Assembly (NCBI RefSeq): GCF_037038585.1
Contig: NC_092522.1
Location: 50,009,661 to 50,073,660, forward strand
Origin: Patagioenas fasciata
Taxonomy: Eukaryota; Chordata; Aves; Columbiformes; Columbidae
DNA: 64,000 nt
Direction of reading: 5' to 3'
Below the pieces are notes generated by a model. It saw only the letters and a list, made by a program, of their open reading frames with translations. It was not told where the DNA came from and did no database searches. Below, piece after piece: positions 1 to 12,006 of this stretch. Position 1 is the first letter of the stretch, and the number at the start of each line of letters is the position of its first letter. The position numbers and the translations under genes are program-made.

Positions 1-3000
1 GATACATGCCTCAGAGCTGCCCGTATAGCCCTTATCCCAGCTCCAGCGAAAGGGATGCACATTGAGAGTGTGCTTGTGGCGCATGTGCAGCAGAGACACC
101 AGTGAAGAGCTGCCATCATGTTGTGTGCGTTGCCCACCATGTCCCCGACTGCTTCCAAGGGGCATGAGCTCAGTGGAGAGAAGACAGCTGAGCGTGGTGA
201 AACAACAGCCTCGTTTTCCACACTCCATCCAGAGCATTAGAGCCAGTAGTAGATCAGACATCTGTAGACATATGTCAGAGGTTAAAGAAAAGCTGAACTG
301 CTGTCAACAGCAAAGGGAGCCTACAACTGTGTGACAAAATGTGGATGCAGGTCTGCAGCATGTGTCTCTCACAGAGCACCCTAGCACCTTTCTGCTGACA
401 GCGTCTTTGCACCACCACTCAGAAATCATGAAATCCAGCCAAAACAAGATGCAAAAGCAAGATCCAAGAAAACATTACAAGTAATTTACAAGGCCGTTAA
501 CTGTAAGATGAATGTCTTGGATGCAATGACTGCATGGTTAGGCCAGTCAGTGAAACTCAGAGCAGCAGATAGCATTGCCATGTAGGAGTGGGGCAAGTGC
601 TGCAGTTTACAAGGCTGGCAACAGCTTTGGTCCCTACGTCCATCAGTCAACTGCCTGAAATACGAACTTGAGACAACACAGAGGCACAGCACAAGGCTCC
701 AAGACCTTTCTGCCCACAGCCTCTTCCTTCCCAGTTACTCAGGCACCTGTGCAATAGTGTGTCATGACACGTCAAAACGCAGCATCTCAGCTCCATGCTT
801 GACACGCATCTTCCCTCTGCCCCCCAAACCCACCCGAATTTGTCACAAGGGCTCAAGAGGGAGCAAGGCTGGCTCTCCTCTGCAGACCCCCTCACAATAG
901 ATGATGGCCCTATTTGTGTGCAAAGAAGAGGGGCTGCCGCCCGGCTGCAACCCTCGCATCTGTAAGGGCTGCTGGAGACAAGCCGCACAGATAGGCAGAA
1001 ATCAATAAGCTGGCGGATCAGAGGGCCCGGCGGAGGAGCCGCTCCCTGCACACGCACAGGGGCCGAACATCTGTCAGGCAAACAAAAAGCAACCCAAGCG
1101 GAACAAAAGAGAGGATTATTTTCACTCAAGTTCTTCTTCAGTCTCAGCAGGCAACGTTCAAGCCGTCCTCGTATTCAGACACTGAGGCCTTATGGAGTAC
1201 GGGCTGTCCGGGAAATGCCAAACGCTGTTACCAGAAGACAAAAGAGTGGGGGAAAAGAAAAAAAAAAAGTAGATATGGAAAATTCAGACTGTCTTGTTGA
1301 GTACGATCAAGCAGGGGGAAGGTGGAGGGGGGCACCGATAAGGGGACGAAGGACAGGGAAGGGAGGAGGACAGCGTGACAACGTGATGAAGAGTTGATGA
1401 CAAATCTCCACAACAGAACTCAAAACACCAAAACCGATAACATCAGATATCCCACAGAAGCACAAAATACTGGTGCACAGCTTTGGATTCACAAGCACTG
1501 AGGATCCCTTGGTCGTGTGGAAGAGTAGAGTCACTGCAGACCTTTCGCTTACTCAGGCAAATACTGGGGAGCTGGCAGAGCTGGCCCCCGCACCCCAACA
1601 CCCTCCTCACCTGGAGGGGTCCCAGCTTCCCCCGTGAGCCCCTGGCACTTCTGGGGCAGTGAAGGATTTAGGATAAGCTCAGGAACAAGCTGCCATGCCT
1701 CCCTTGTGCTCAGTTAGACAGCAGACACGGTTACTTTGCAGCTTGGTTTCTCCAGCACAGCTGTCTCTTCTAATCAGCATGAAATTTCTACATGCTAGAA
1801 ATATGTGAAAAAAAGTGAATTAATGATGAAACAGATTAAGAAAGATCAAGTTTGGGCTTAAAAGGACAGAAACCTTCATCCTTTCTGAAAGAGAAGACTT
1901 TCATTCTCCAAATCATTTGAGAACTCCCTGTGTTGCATTCACATGCCACTGCTCTGTGCCTTTATGCCACTGTTGACGTGGTGCATTTTCAAACTTACGT
2001 TTTATTAGGGAAAAAAACCCTCTAGGTTTTGGGTTTTCGTAACAGTTTCACAGTATGTAAGCTACCTTGATTGCCAAAAGCAGGAGCTGTTCTGGATAAA
2101 GGTGAACTTGCTTAAAGATTCGCACTCTGACCTTGCAGCTCTGTGCCCGTGGATTCACGCACCCACCAAATATTAGCCCACAACATCCTGCAAAATAGAT
2201 GTAGGTCTCAGCCCTGAAAGGGGCTTGCCATAGAAGACGTGGGGTCTTAATGGCATTATAGGGGGTATTACAGAGGTATTTTGAGCCAGCTTCATTTTAT
2301 TACATTGTATTGGGGAGAAAGAGATATGAACTGGAAGAGGTTGTGACTTAGGGAAAACAGCAACACGCGTTAAAAGAAATCCCAAAGTAATGAATGAGAA
2401 AAAAGATGAAAAACAAAACCAAACAACAAAACCACACATACATGGCTGCTGCCTTATCTTAGTAGCTCCCACCTTTGCCTAATTTACAGCGTCAGATGCA
2501 GCTGGCTTGGCTGCCTCAGTGAGAGCTCCAGAATGACCCTCAAAAAGAGTAACCCCAGTTTTTTGTTTTGCTTGAGAGAAAAAACGAGAGGGAAGGACTG
2601 CCTTTCCCCATCCCTGGGAAGGGCCTGGGGTCTCAGTCCTAGTTGGCCACAAGGAGCTTCCTGCACCTCCTGAACTCAGCCTCTACACATCAGGGAGGAG
2701 TAAATAAGGCTTTCAAGAGACTTACACCACCTGTGTATTTTGCTCACATGTACCACCCACCTGAGAGGAACCAGAGGCAGCAGACAAGGGGCTCTGTCAG
2801 CAGCCAGGGACAGGCAGAGCAGCCTGGTGCCAGCAGCATGTTCCTCCATCACATTCCTCCATAAACGAAGGCATCTGCCATAGACAGGACAAATCTTTTT
2901 CCCAGGAGCTTTGCTCAGGTGGACCATGAGCATTTCATAGCTTGTGTGCAGGACAGTAACTTCCACCAGCCACTGCAGATGCTGCAGACCTAGGAACCTT

Positions 3001-3920
3001 CACCACACACAACCCTGGAGACTCCCCAGCATTTGTGGAGAAGACAGACAGAGGTTCAAGCCACTAAAGACACAGTCTGCATGCTACATCATGGGTCTGT
3101 GCATGGAGAGCACATCCAGCCCTCTGCACATGTCCTGTACAGATCATGCACATGTACCCAGACTGTCTGTCCAAATACTGGAAAGGCTCACGAAGCCAGA
3201 AAGATCAAACTATCTTCCTAAAACAAAGTAACTCATACACCAGCCTTTGACATATCCTTATCCAAGCTGCACCAGTCTCAAGCTGCCACCTCTTCTGCAG
3301 GGCTATGGGGAGTCTGGCCCAGCTTCCCCCAGGAAGAGACCCAAACTCGGGAGCAGGGTCTGCATCCCACTGCTGCTCTTTACCTGCCTGGGTTTCCGCT
3401 GACTTCCCTTGCTCAGCGGTTGCTCAGCTCACCGGCAGCCTCTCCTGAATGCCTCCCCTCTGCCCGGGCTGCAGTGGTTGGTAAGAAGTATTCCTAACCA
3501 TCTGCTTGGTCATGTCTCAGGAATTTCAGGGGTCCCCTATTTACCTTTTGCAAGCAGTTCTCATATAAACCGTCAATAGCAATTCAATACGTTCTTATCT
3601 CATGGTTAGGATATTACTAATATTTGTCCATAGTCAAGGTTTTTCCTTCAAACCAAAGCACTCAAGTTTCTTTTGCCTTTTTTTTTTTTTTTGTTATTTT
3701 TTGCAAGCTTTGAGCCATATGCAAGTGCTGTCCTAAGCCATCCCAGCAAATACTTCTGTAAAGCTGGGCTTTAGTGGGAAGGTGTTCAAATGTGGGGTTT
3801 GATGATATGTTGATAAATAATTAAAAAATACAAAGCTGCTCATTTACAGGAGAGAAAACTGTTTTTATGAGGATACTGTTCCTCATACAAAAGCTTTATG
3901 GTAAGAGAACAGTATACTAA
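1..3920. other. Non-coding flank, mostly unique DNA
   Basis: I see no gene I can support here. Open frames exist on both strands (the longest is a minus-strand frame at 647-1129), but they show no domain, no repeated motif and no convincing flanking splice sites. Moderately GC-rich patches lie at 640-1130 and 2640-3480. A T-run at about 3678-3692 precedes the first CR1 element. The stretch at 930-1160 is listed separately because it has the texture of a regulatory element. Confidence 0.6.
930..1160. promoter_or_regulatory. Candidate conserved non-coding element
   Basis: This is a compact GC-richer block with several CpGs (GGCCCGGCGG, GAGCCGCTCC, AAGCCGCAC). It sits next to AT-containing factor-like sites: ATCAATAA near 1000 (PBX/HOX-like) and AGGCAAACAAAAAG near 1077 (forkhead-like). 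Such mixing is common in vertebrate enhancers, but short sites occur by chance. No conservation data are available here, so this is a texture-based call only. Confidence 0.2.
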
Positions 3921-4590
3921 ATTCACAGTATCACAGTATGTTTGGGATTGGAAGGGACCTCAAAAGATCATCTAGTCCAATCCCCCTGCAGGAGCAGGAA
4001 GGCCTAGGTGAGGTCGCACAGGAACATATCCAGGCGGGTTTTGAATGTCTCCAAAGAAGGAGACTCCACAATCCCCTGGGCAGCCTGTTCCAGTGCTCTG
4101 TTACCCTCACTGAGAAGAAGTTCTTTCTCAAATTTAAGTGGAACCTCTTGTGTTCCAGCTTGATCCCATTACCCCTTGTCCTATCATTGTTTGCCACCGA
4201 GACCGAGAAGAGCCTGGCTCCATCCTCGTGGCACTCACCCTTTATATATTTATAAACATTAATAAGGTCACCCCTCAGTCTCCTCTTCTCCAAACTAAAG
4301 AGACCCAGCTCCCTCAGCCTTTCTTCATAAGGGAGATGCTCCACTCCCTTAATCATCTTTGTTGCCCTACACTGGACTCTCTCCAGCAGTTCCCTGTCCT
4401 TCTTGAACTGAGGGGCCCAGAACTGGACACAATATTCCAGATGGGGTCTCACCAGAGCGGAGTAGAGGGGAAGGAGGACCTCTCTCAATCTACTGACCAC
4501 CCCACTTGTAATACACCTGAGGATGCCATTGGCCTTCCTGGCCACAAGGGCACAGTGCTGGCTCATGGTCATCCTGCTGTCCACCAGGAC
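3921..4590 (-). mobile_element. CR1 LINE, 3' part, minus strand
   Basis: On the minus strand this is the 3' end of a 5'-truncated CR1 non-LTR retrotransposon. The reverse transcriptase C-terminal region is open for about 170 codons from 4584 downward. It carries the CR1 signatures [44 protein letters not shown] and [10 protein letters not shown]. After HWNRLPR the frame shifts relative to the usual CR1 ending, so the copy is broken near its C terminus. The 3' tail on the plus strand reads ATTCACAGTATCACAGTATG, which is the degenerate CR1 octamer repeat. Truncation at 4590 is typical of CR1. The long open stretch suggests a fairly young insertion of the same subfamily as the copy at 51.3 kb. 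Confidence 0.95.
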
Positions 4591-6689
4591 TACAAAACAA
4601 TAAAACAGAGAAGGTTTTGTCCTTTACTTCCTAACACAGAAATCTGCAGTTGATTCTCCATACGCAATGACTCCTCCAAAAGCTGGGTAAGGACAAGAGA
4701 AAAATACAAGAAAGGAAGGCAGTAAAAGTAATGCATATATGTATATCCTCTGTGTGACATTTTGCAACTTTGCCTTTTGAAACTAAGCATGTCTGATGTG
4801 TTTAATTTTGTCCTTGTCTACCAGCAATGAAAGGGAATCTGTCTCATCAATAGGATCTTTTTTTTTTTTTTTCAGAGGTTTTGAGTTAATCTGGCTATGA
4901 GAAGCTCTTGGATTAGGAGTACTTGGAGGGCTCTTTTTTGAGCGCAAAGTCCGACATGACTGGTTACTTAGAAGAGCAGACTTTGGGGTTACTTTGATGT
5001 TTTTGAGATTGCTCCACAGGGGAAGGATAGACCTAGAAGACACAAGCCAGGGACAGGGAGCCTGGCCAACAGAAGGCACTGGTCACCTGAGAGTGGAGAC
5101 TGGCAGATACGTGCTCCAAGAGCAAACCTGGCCCGTCATTCTGGTTCCCCATTTCCTCTGGAGCAATAGAGCACCCTGGTGTTTCCTGCAGCCTGTTTCA
5201 ATCCTTCTCAAAGTGCTTTTAACTCAAAGTGCTTTTGCATCAGAGAGGCAACACCAACATGCAACTTTAGTACAGCTTTGCAAGCTACTTGACACGGTCC
5301 ATTAGACTGTAGCTTGGGAGCTCCTGCTCCAAGTGTCTAAAAGAGAGACAGGATTAAACAGCAACTCTCAAACAGGTAGCTGTGACACGTGCCATCACAG
5401 TAAATTAATGTTGGCCACAGTTTTGACAGTTTAAGTCAAAACAGAACTGAACCATCAGAGCAAGTTTTTGTCTTGTGTAGCTGCAATGAATTCCCTGGTG
5501 GCTCCATGTGGCCACTGTTATTGTCTTTGAGAGTCACTGCCCTAAGAGATGAGTTCTTTAACAAGTGAACAAAATAACTCAAGCAGAAATTAAACCAGTA
5601 CATTCCTGAGAGGAGCCCAGCAGCAGCATCTCCCATTAGCAGCAGCGGGACCTGCTATGCCCTGCACCTCACCAAGCAATAGCTGTTCTCCCTCCCTTCA
5701 GCAGATGACTCTGCTGTAACCAATGGTTTCACAATGTCATTCTGGTTTGCCTCTTTCAGGTACCATTTGCTGATATGTAGGAATGAGCTGATTTTTGGTT
5801 GTTTCAGCCTAGGAAAAAAAAAAAACCAAAAACCAAAAAAGCAAGAACCAACCAACCAAACAATTACACAAAACAAAATGGAATGGGCAGGCCAGAGGAG
5901 GCCGGATTTATGAGCTGATGAGTGAACTTTGTGTTGAAAAGTAATTATTGGGTACTCACTTCGTGTGTGAGCTTGCTCCACTATGAAGAGAAAAAGATCA
6001 GTTGTCACAGGATCTAAAAGCAGTCAAGAAATTGAACTCAGGCAATTTGATGATGATAGATTGGCCAATCTGAATTATGTAAGGAGTGCAGATATAATAA
6101 CTTTCCTCTAAGACAGGAAAGAGAGAGAAAAGTATTCTTAATTAAATGTATTCAATGGGAATGGGAAGCTGCCTGCAAGGAGGAAAATGTCCTTTGAGTG
6201 TATGTCATGGTAGTGTGGTACTGAAAAATAGAAGGGATGAAGGAATTGTGAACAGCTGGTGAATGGCAGCCCTGTGCCAAAAGAATGAAGTGTGGAGGAG
6301 GAGAGAAAGCAATTAGAACAACAACAAAGCTAAAATGGAAAATCCTAACTTCACAGCAGAATAAAAAAACACAAAAAAACCAAAACAGAAGTGTTGGGAG
6401 TGTACTCTCAAACACCAGCTTCCCATGGACTGTAAGAGCAACAGAAGCCATTGTCCTCTCTTGGGGATGGGAACCATAAAAAACAACAAGCTGGTCTGGG
6501 AACACAACTGCTGTGTGTTCTCACTCGCATTTCTCAACTAAACGCAACACAACTCATGCTCTCTGTTGAACATGAGGGATGTTTCACAGGGGATGAGAGC
6601 ACCCCTGCCTAGCTGAGGAGATCTGCTGTGGGCACTCATCTCCCTTAAAAAAAATCCCCACAGTTGGAACATTATCAGTTCACTAAGCC

Positions 6690-7190
6690 TCTTCAGTGAG
6701 GAATAAACACTGGCCCCAGAGCTGGGTGGTGGGCACATGGGACAGGGACCTGCAGCCAAACACACAACACAGCCTGCTGCTGCTGCCGCCACCTCTCCCG
6801 AGAGAGGTTTGGGCCGCGGGGTGCAGGGGCAGCACACCCCACTCCTGGGCACAGAGCCCTGCTCCGGTGCTGCTGTCCTCTCCCAGCCGCACTCCTGCCA
6901 GGAGGAAGAGAGAGGTTGGTGCTCAGCCTCAGGTGGGGGCACACTGACTTTCCTGGCAAGCTGGCCAAGCAGTGCACCATCACAGAAAGTTTGTCCCTGT
7001 CTGCTTTCCCCTGGCAGAGCGGTGTGTCAGAAGCTTGGGCACCTCTGCAGCAGGGCTGGGAGGAGCTGCTGGCTTCCCTCCAGGTGCTGGGGACCCGGCT
7101 GAGAACAGATGATGCATGGTGCAGCACGGCCCTTGGTCCACACTTGCTCCCCTGGCTGCACTGGAAGTTCAGTGAAATGCTGCTCAAAGA
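6690..7190. other. GC-rich patch, unexplained
   Basis: Sequence is clearly more GC-rich than its surroundings, with CTG/CCG runs near 6775-6795 and several CpGs. Open frames occur on both strands. I recognise no protein family or repeat. It may be a decayed interspersed repeat or a regulatory island. Confidence 0.25.
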
Positions 7191-7428
7191 CGCTTAAAAG
7201 CAGATCATTTTTGAGGAAAGAGAGAGAAAGCGGGCAAAGAGTCTAATTGAGGAACAACAGAGATACATAACATTGTGATGGATCTGGAGAGGCAACAAGG
7301 GAGCAGTTCTTCACCATTTCTCACAACACAAGTATTAATGGGATTCACCTGAACTGATCTGATGACAAGTTGAAAATAAACAGAGGAGGTACCTCTTCCT
7401 GTAAAGTATCCATTATGAAACTTTGGAT

Positions 7429-7503
7429 CAACAAAAAACCAAAACCAACCAACCAACCAACCAAACAAAAACAAACCAGAAACCAAACCAACAAAACAAA
7501 AAA
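7429..7503 (+). repeat. A/C-rich simple repeat (CCAA-like)
   Basis: Tandem CCAA units near 7447-7465 are followed by CAAA/CCAAA degenerate units. This is a simple low-complexity tract. Confidence 0.85.
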
Positions 7504-10500
7504 GGCAAATCTGTTCAGAACAGTCTATAAATTAAAACTCATCACAAAGACATCAATACAATCTCAACTCAAAAAATTTTAAACCACAGACTACCAGGTA
7601 TTAGAAGGATACACAAAAAGAATTGTCTCTCTTTGTTAGCCCTGTTCTTACACGCCACTGTTGATCACTGTTGGAGGCTGGATACCAGGCTGGAAAGACC
7701 TTTACTGAACCCAGAAGAATAGTCTTGTTTTTGTCCTTTGAAACCTGGTATACTCAGTGACTAAAAATTAAACTGGCTTTGAAACAAATACATTCAAATC
7801 ACAGGTATGCAAAGCGCTATGTTAACCTGATCACCGCATGTTTTGACATTCAGACTATTTAAACTTCTGTATAACATTCTGCTCCTCTTTTTCAGGGCAC
7901 GACAGACAGGGGCCTATTTCAAAATACCTTCCATTAGAAACAAACAAACAAACAAAACCCAACTACCTTAATGATGAAGCAGGGACTGACAGCAGCAGAC
8001 AAAAGGTCGTTGCTTCTTTGTTCTTCAAATCTGAAAAAAATACAGAGAACTCCATTGTATGACTTTTTCAGGCACAACATTGTCTCCCTTGACCCCATGC
8101 ACATCTGCAGCCTGAAGTCCTCTGTTATCTCTGGATAACAGCTGTTCCATTACTGATTATTCATCAACTCCACTTTAGTCTGCCTAAGGTGCTGTAAAAA
8201 GCCCCCAGGTTGCTGAGTTTGCTAACATAACTTCAAGATAAAGCATAAAATTGCTGAAAGAGTAGGATAAATTATGGATTACTCTTACTGGACATTTTAT
8301 TTGTAACACATAAGCCTATAGTTTAATGTATTGGAATTGCAGGATCTTTTAAAAATCTCATAGAATCCTCTAGTTCTCTCATCTAACTCCTTGATGCTTT
8401 TTATTTGGCTTTGGACAGCAAAATTCAAGGGCAAGGAACACATGCAGTCAGCACTGGAGAAACAAGCAAGCCCTTCAAACATATGATGTGCAGGAGCAGA
8501 ATTTGCAGAACAATTAATTAGTGAGGATTTCCAGTTAAAAGAAAGTGACTGAAGAGATATGTGCAAAACCAAACCCCTTCGAATGCAAATACTCCTTGAT
8601 CTTTATTTGAGGCAGAGGAAGTAATTTCTCTTCTGTTTTCTCACACTCGCTATGGAGATCACAATTCAGTATGCACCTCCTCCCCAGGTAATTTATCTTT
8701 TGGGGTCTTTCACCCCTTCCCCCCTCCAACCATTTTCCACCCCTACCACTCCCCAGTTACCAGTGCTCATATTCCCACATGGGTGCTAAATCCCATCAGT
8801 CTCTCTGCCAGAAGGATAAGGATGGAAGAGGATTTCTTTGATCTCCAGGACTCTTTCATGGGTCGTTTGAGAGGTGAGGATGGAAGAAGGTGAAGATTTC
8901 CAGTTTATCAGCAAGGTGTTGATGGCCACCAGATTGCTGGGAACATAACAGAGGACATTCCTGAAGAAGAAGAAGAAAAAAAAAGGTGTTTTGCAGCCCA
9001 CCACTAAATCATTAATGAGCTCCTGGTGTAAAATCATAGGGTGCAGGGGCTGTACCTAAGCAGGTGGTTATGCAGCAACAAGCAGCCCCCAGTTATCTAT
9101 ATATGATTAAGCTGTACAGCTCCTGTCCCTCAAAGCCCTGCAGGCTCAGTATGTGACTTTAGATTAGTGTTAGAGTCCACAATGTGCTTGGCCTCTTTCC
9201 AGAAATGTGGACTCACCTTACAGAGTGTAAACCAGAGAAAACTGGCTATTATGTGGAGTGATCCTGACACCTGGTACTGGTGGCTCATTTGCCTTGTGGC
9301 CTCCTCTAAAATGGGCTGATCAGAAGTCACCACTCGTCACTCTCTCCAAATGTGAAGGTGCTACACATGCACAAGCACTGCAGGTAGCTGCATTTTCCTG
9401 TTGCAGTGAAGAGTATTATAGCTCATGTATAGGATGCTGGCATGTAAGTCTACTGAAGTGAGACAGAGGGAGAGAGTTAAAGGTACATATTCAACCTTTG
9501 TTCTAAATTTCCCAATTTGATTGCAAAACTTACTTCCTTTCCATGCTCTCAACTTGCCTTTTGTCTCTTCCAGTCCATCTACATCACATCCCTTGCAATT
9601 ATATCACACTCCCTTTGTCTGTATGCCAAGAATTTGCCAAGGACGTGCAAAATCCTCATTCCTGATTGTTTACCTGTTTTGTACAGCATCTCTGCCTTTC
9701 TTCAGAAAGCAATTCTGCTGTAGCCTCCTTCTGTTAGACAAAATTATGCAAATTGCACAGATTAAATTGCTGTATAATGGTTGATCAGCTTTTCCTTATT
9801 GTTTGCCATTTGTTACACAGGATTTGCGTGCATTTAAGAGTTTTATGTGTTTAATAGTTATTTAAGAGGCTTAGCATAGCTAATACCTTCAAGCAGTTCT
9901 GTCCCTGCAGACTGCAGAGAAGTAAAGGCTACCTCTGACAGCAGTGGTTTTGCCTCTAAGAGTTTTAAAAATTTTAAAAGCCTGAGTGGCAAAGGAGCTG
10001 GGAAAGCAGGTAGTAACTACTGAAGTTATTTAGAGAGCGTGCTGCTGTTTACAAAAACGACCCCTGTCTGTTTACTGATAGAAGGAGCTACAAAGCAGAC
10101 CCAGCTCCCACTGGTGGAAGAGGCCCCGCAGGATGCAGGTCTCCAAATTCCATGTTGTTCAGCTACTGCCTCTTTCCACTCATGTCCATGCAAAAGCCTG
10201 GATACCAGCATAGGCTCCTGTTCTGGCTCGAGGCTGATTGCAAGCGAACACATTGGTATTTCCTCTCAGTTGCCAGATCCTGTTCTCCTTAACATGTTGC
10301 CAAAGCATTAATCATATCTCAAATCCCGCGTGTCCCTAAGCAGCCTTTCCCTCCCAACTGCCTCATCCCCATTCCTTGATAGACAAGACTTTCATCTCTC
10401 TCCCACTCCTTACACATCCTTGATCTTTTCCAAGAGCTGCAGCCCTGCCAGAACGAGCAGGCGGGGAACAATGAGGGGTTTGCTGCCATCAAGTTGGCTT

Positions 10501-10933
10501 TTCTGCTCCCTCTCCGGTCGCATAGCAGAGGCCACTCCAGCGCACTCAGCAAAGCACACAGAATCCATGCAATACCTACAGCTTTTCTGTAAGCAATTAA
10601 CTGAAGAAGTCAGGTTTGGTTTTCTTAAACAAATTAGCCTGTTAGTATTGAGTAATACACACCGTTGAGAAAACAGAGAGTAAAGTAAATACGTTCTTGA
10701 AAAGCAACCCTTCTTCCATGCAGCCCTAGAGAGTCGTACTCACACATTTGCCCACTGCAAACAGATGGGCCATTTTCTTGTGTCTCTATTAGGTAATAGG
10801 CTCAAGCTGTGAACAAATAAAGCAGAAAACACCCAATATGCCAATGTGTTAATTTTGTCTTCCTGTAGGTGTCCCTGTCGATTGCAAAAACAAGTCAGGC
10901 CCAACTTTTTTGTTTCTTACTTTCCATTAACAG

Positions 10934-10956
10934 AAAAAAAAAAAAAAAAAAAAAAA
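10934..10956 (+). repeat. Poly-A tract, 23 A
   Basis: An uninterrupted run of 23 A follows AACAG. I see no recognisable retrocopy or SINE body directly 5' of it, so it is listed as simple sequence only. Confidence 0.9.
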
Positions 10957-11975
10957 GTTATAACCTTTTTTCCTGTCCAAAATCAACTCTGACCGTTTTT
11001 TCACAGTAACACATCTACAGAAGCTGTTGATTAAGCCACATGCAAGAAACAACAAAACTGTCCCTAACAACTTGATAGGCTGTTTGTATATGTGTTATCT
11101 TCTTAGCTAGCTGGATGCTCCTTTAAAACATACATTTCTATACATGTTCCTTATCAACCCCAAGTTTTAATGATATGCCCAGAACTAGTCTACCTAATGT
11201 GCATATGAATACGCATGGTATGTGCAATTATTTGTCATTTGCATGGCCTTCCCAGCCTGTGGTACTTGATGTACTTCACTGGTATATAGCTTGGGACAGA
11301 ATCTGGCTCGGGCTGCACAGACCTTATGAACTAGAAACATGTGTGAATGGTTCATCATTGCTTTTATACACAAGACTTTTCATGCTTGCACTGGAACTGC
11401 CAAGAGGTTTCCACAGGGAACAAAATGGAAGAGAATAATCTCTGAAAAGGTCTAAATATTAACTAAAACCAACTAAGATTCAGTATTATTTTTCCAAGGT
11501 GCTTGGTCCAAACCTGCAGTTTTACTTATTTTGCCCAGAATGTCTTTGTCCTTGCAGGTCTGGATTCTTCAGGCCAAGGAGGAACGAGTGCTGAGTGCCA
11601 CAAGGATTAATTTGTTTACTCCCAACAGTTCTTAATGCACTCAGGCCTATACCCAGGAGATACAAAGGTGCTTCTCTTTCTTTAAAGTCTAACCTGATTA
11701 GAATCACTCCTATGACTCTTAATTTACCGCTATCAAACTACCTCTCCTATTGTTATAACCTTTCTTTCTTTCTTTCATGAAAGCTCTTGGAAGCTTTTCA
11801 CGTACTTGTTAAATGCTCTTGGTCACAAAGCATGCTCAAAATTCCCTTGATCATGTCATTGCTATGGTGTAAAATTGAATTACTTTTACAATGCATGCTG
11901 TACCCTGGCAAAGTGAGGCTTTTTCCCACAGTTAACAGAGGCAGAAGGCCTCAAAAATAAATGAATAAAGCGGGA

Positions 11976-12006
11976 CAAAAAAAAAAAAAGAAAAAAAGAA
12001 AAAATG
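11976..12006 (+). repeat. A-rich low-complexity tract
   Basis: A-runs interrupted by single G residues, without a recognisable element on either side. Confidence 0.85.

Noticed and set aside
647-1129. 160-codon open frame on the minus strand
   Set aside because: The GC-rich patch lowers stop frequency. There is no domain and no splice or promoter context, and the composition is not protein-like.
10934-10956. Poly-A tract as the tail of a processed retrocopy
   Set aside because: No mRNA-like or SINE body precedes it, and I see no flanking duplication.
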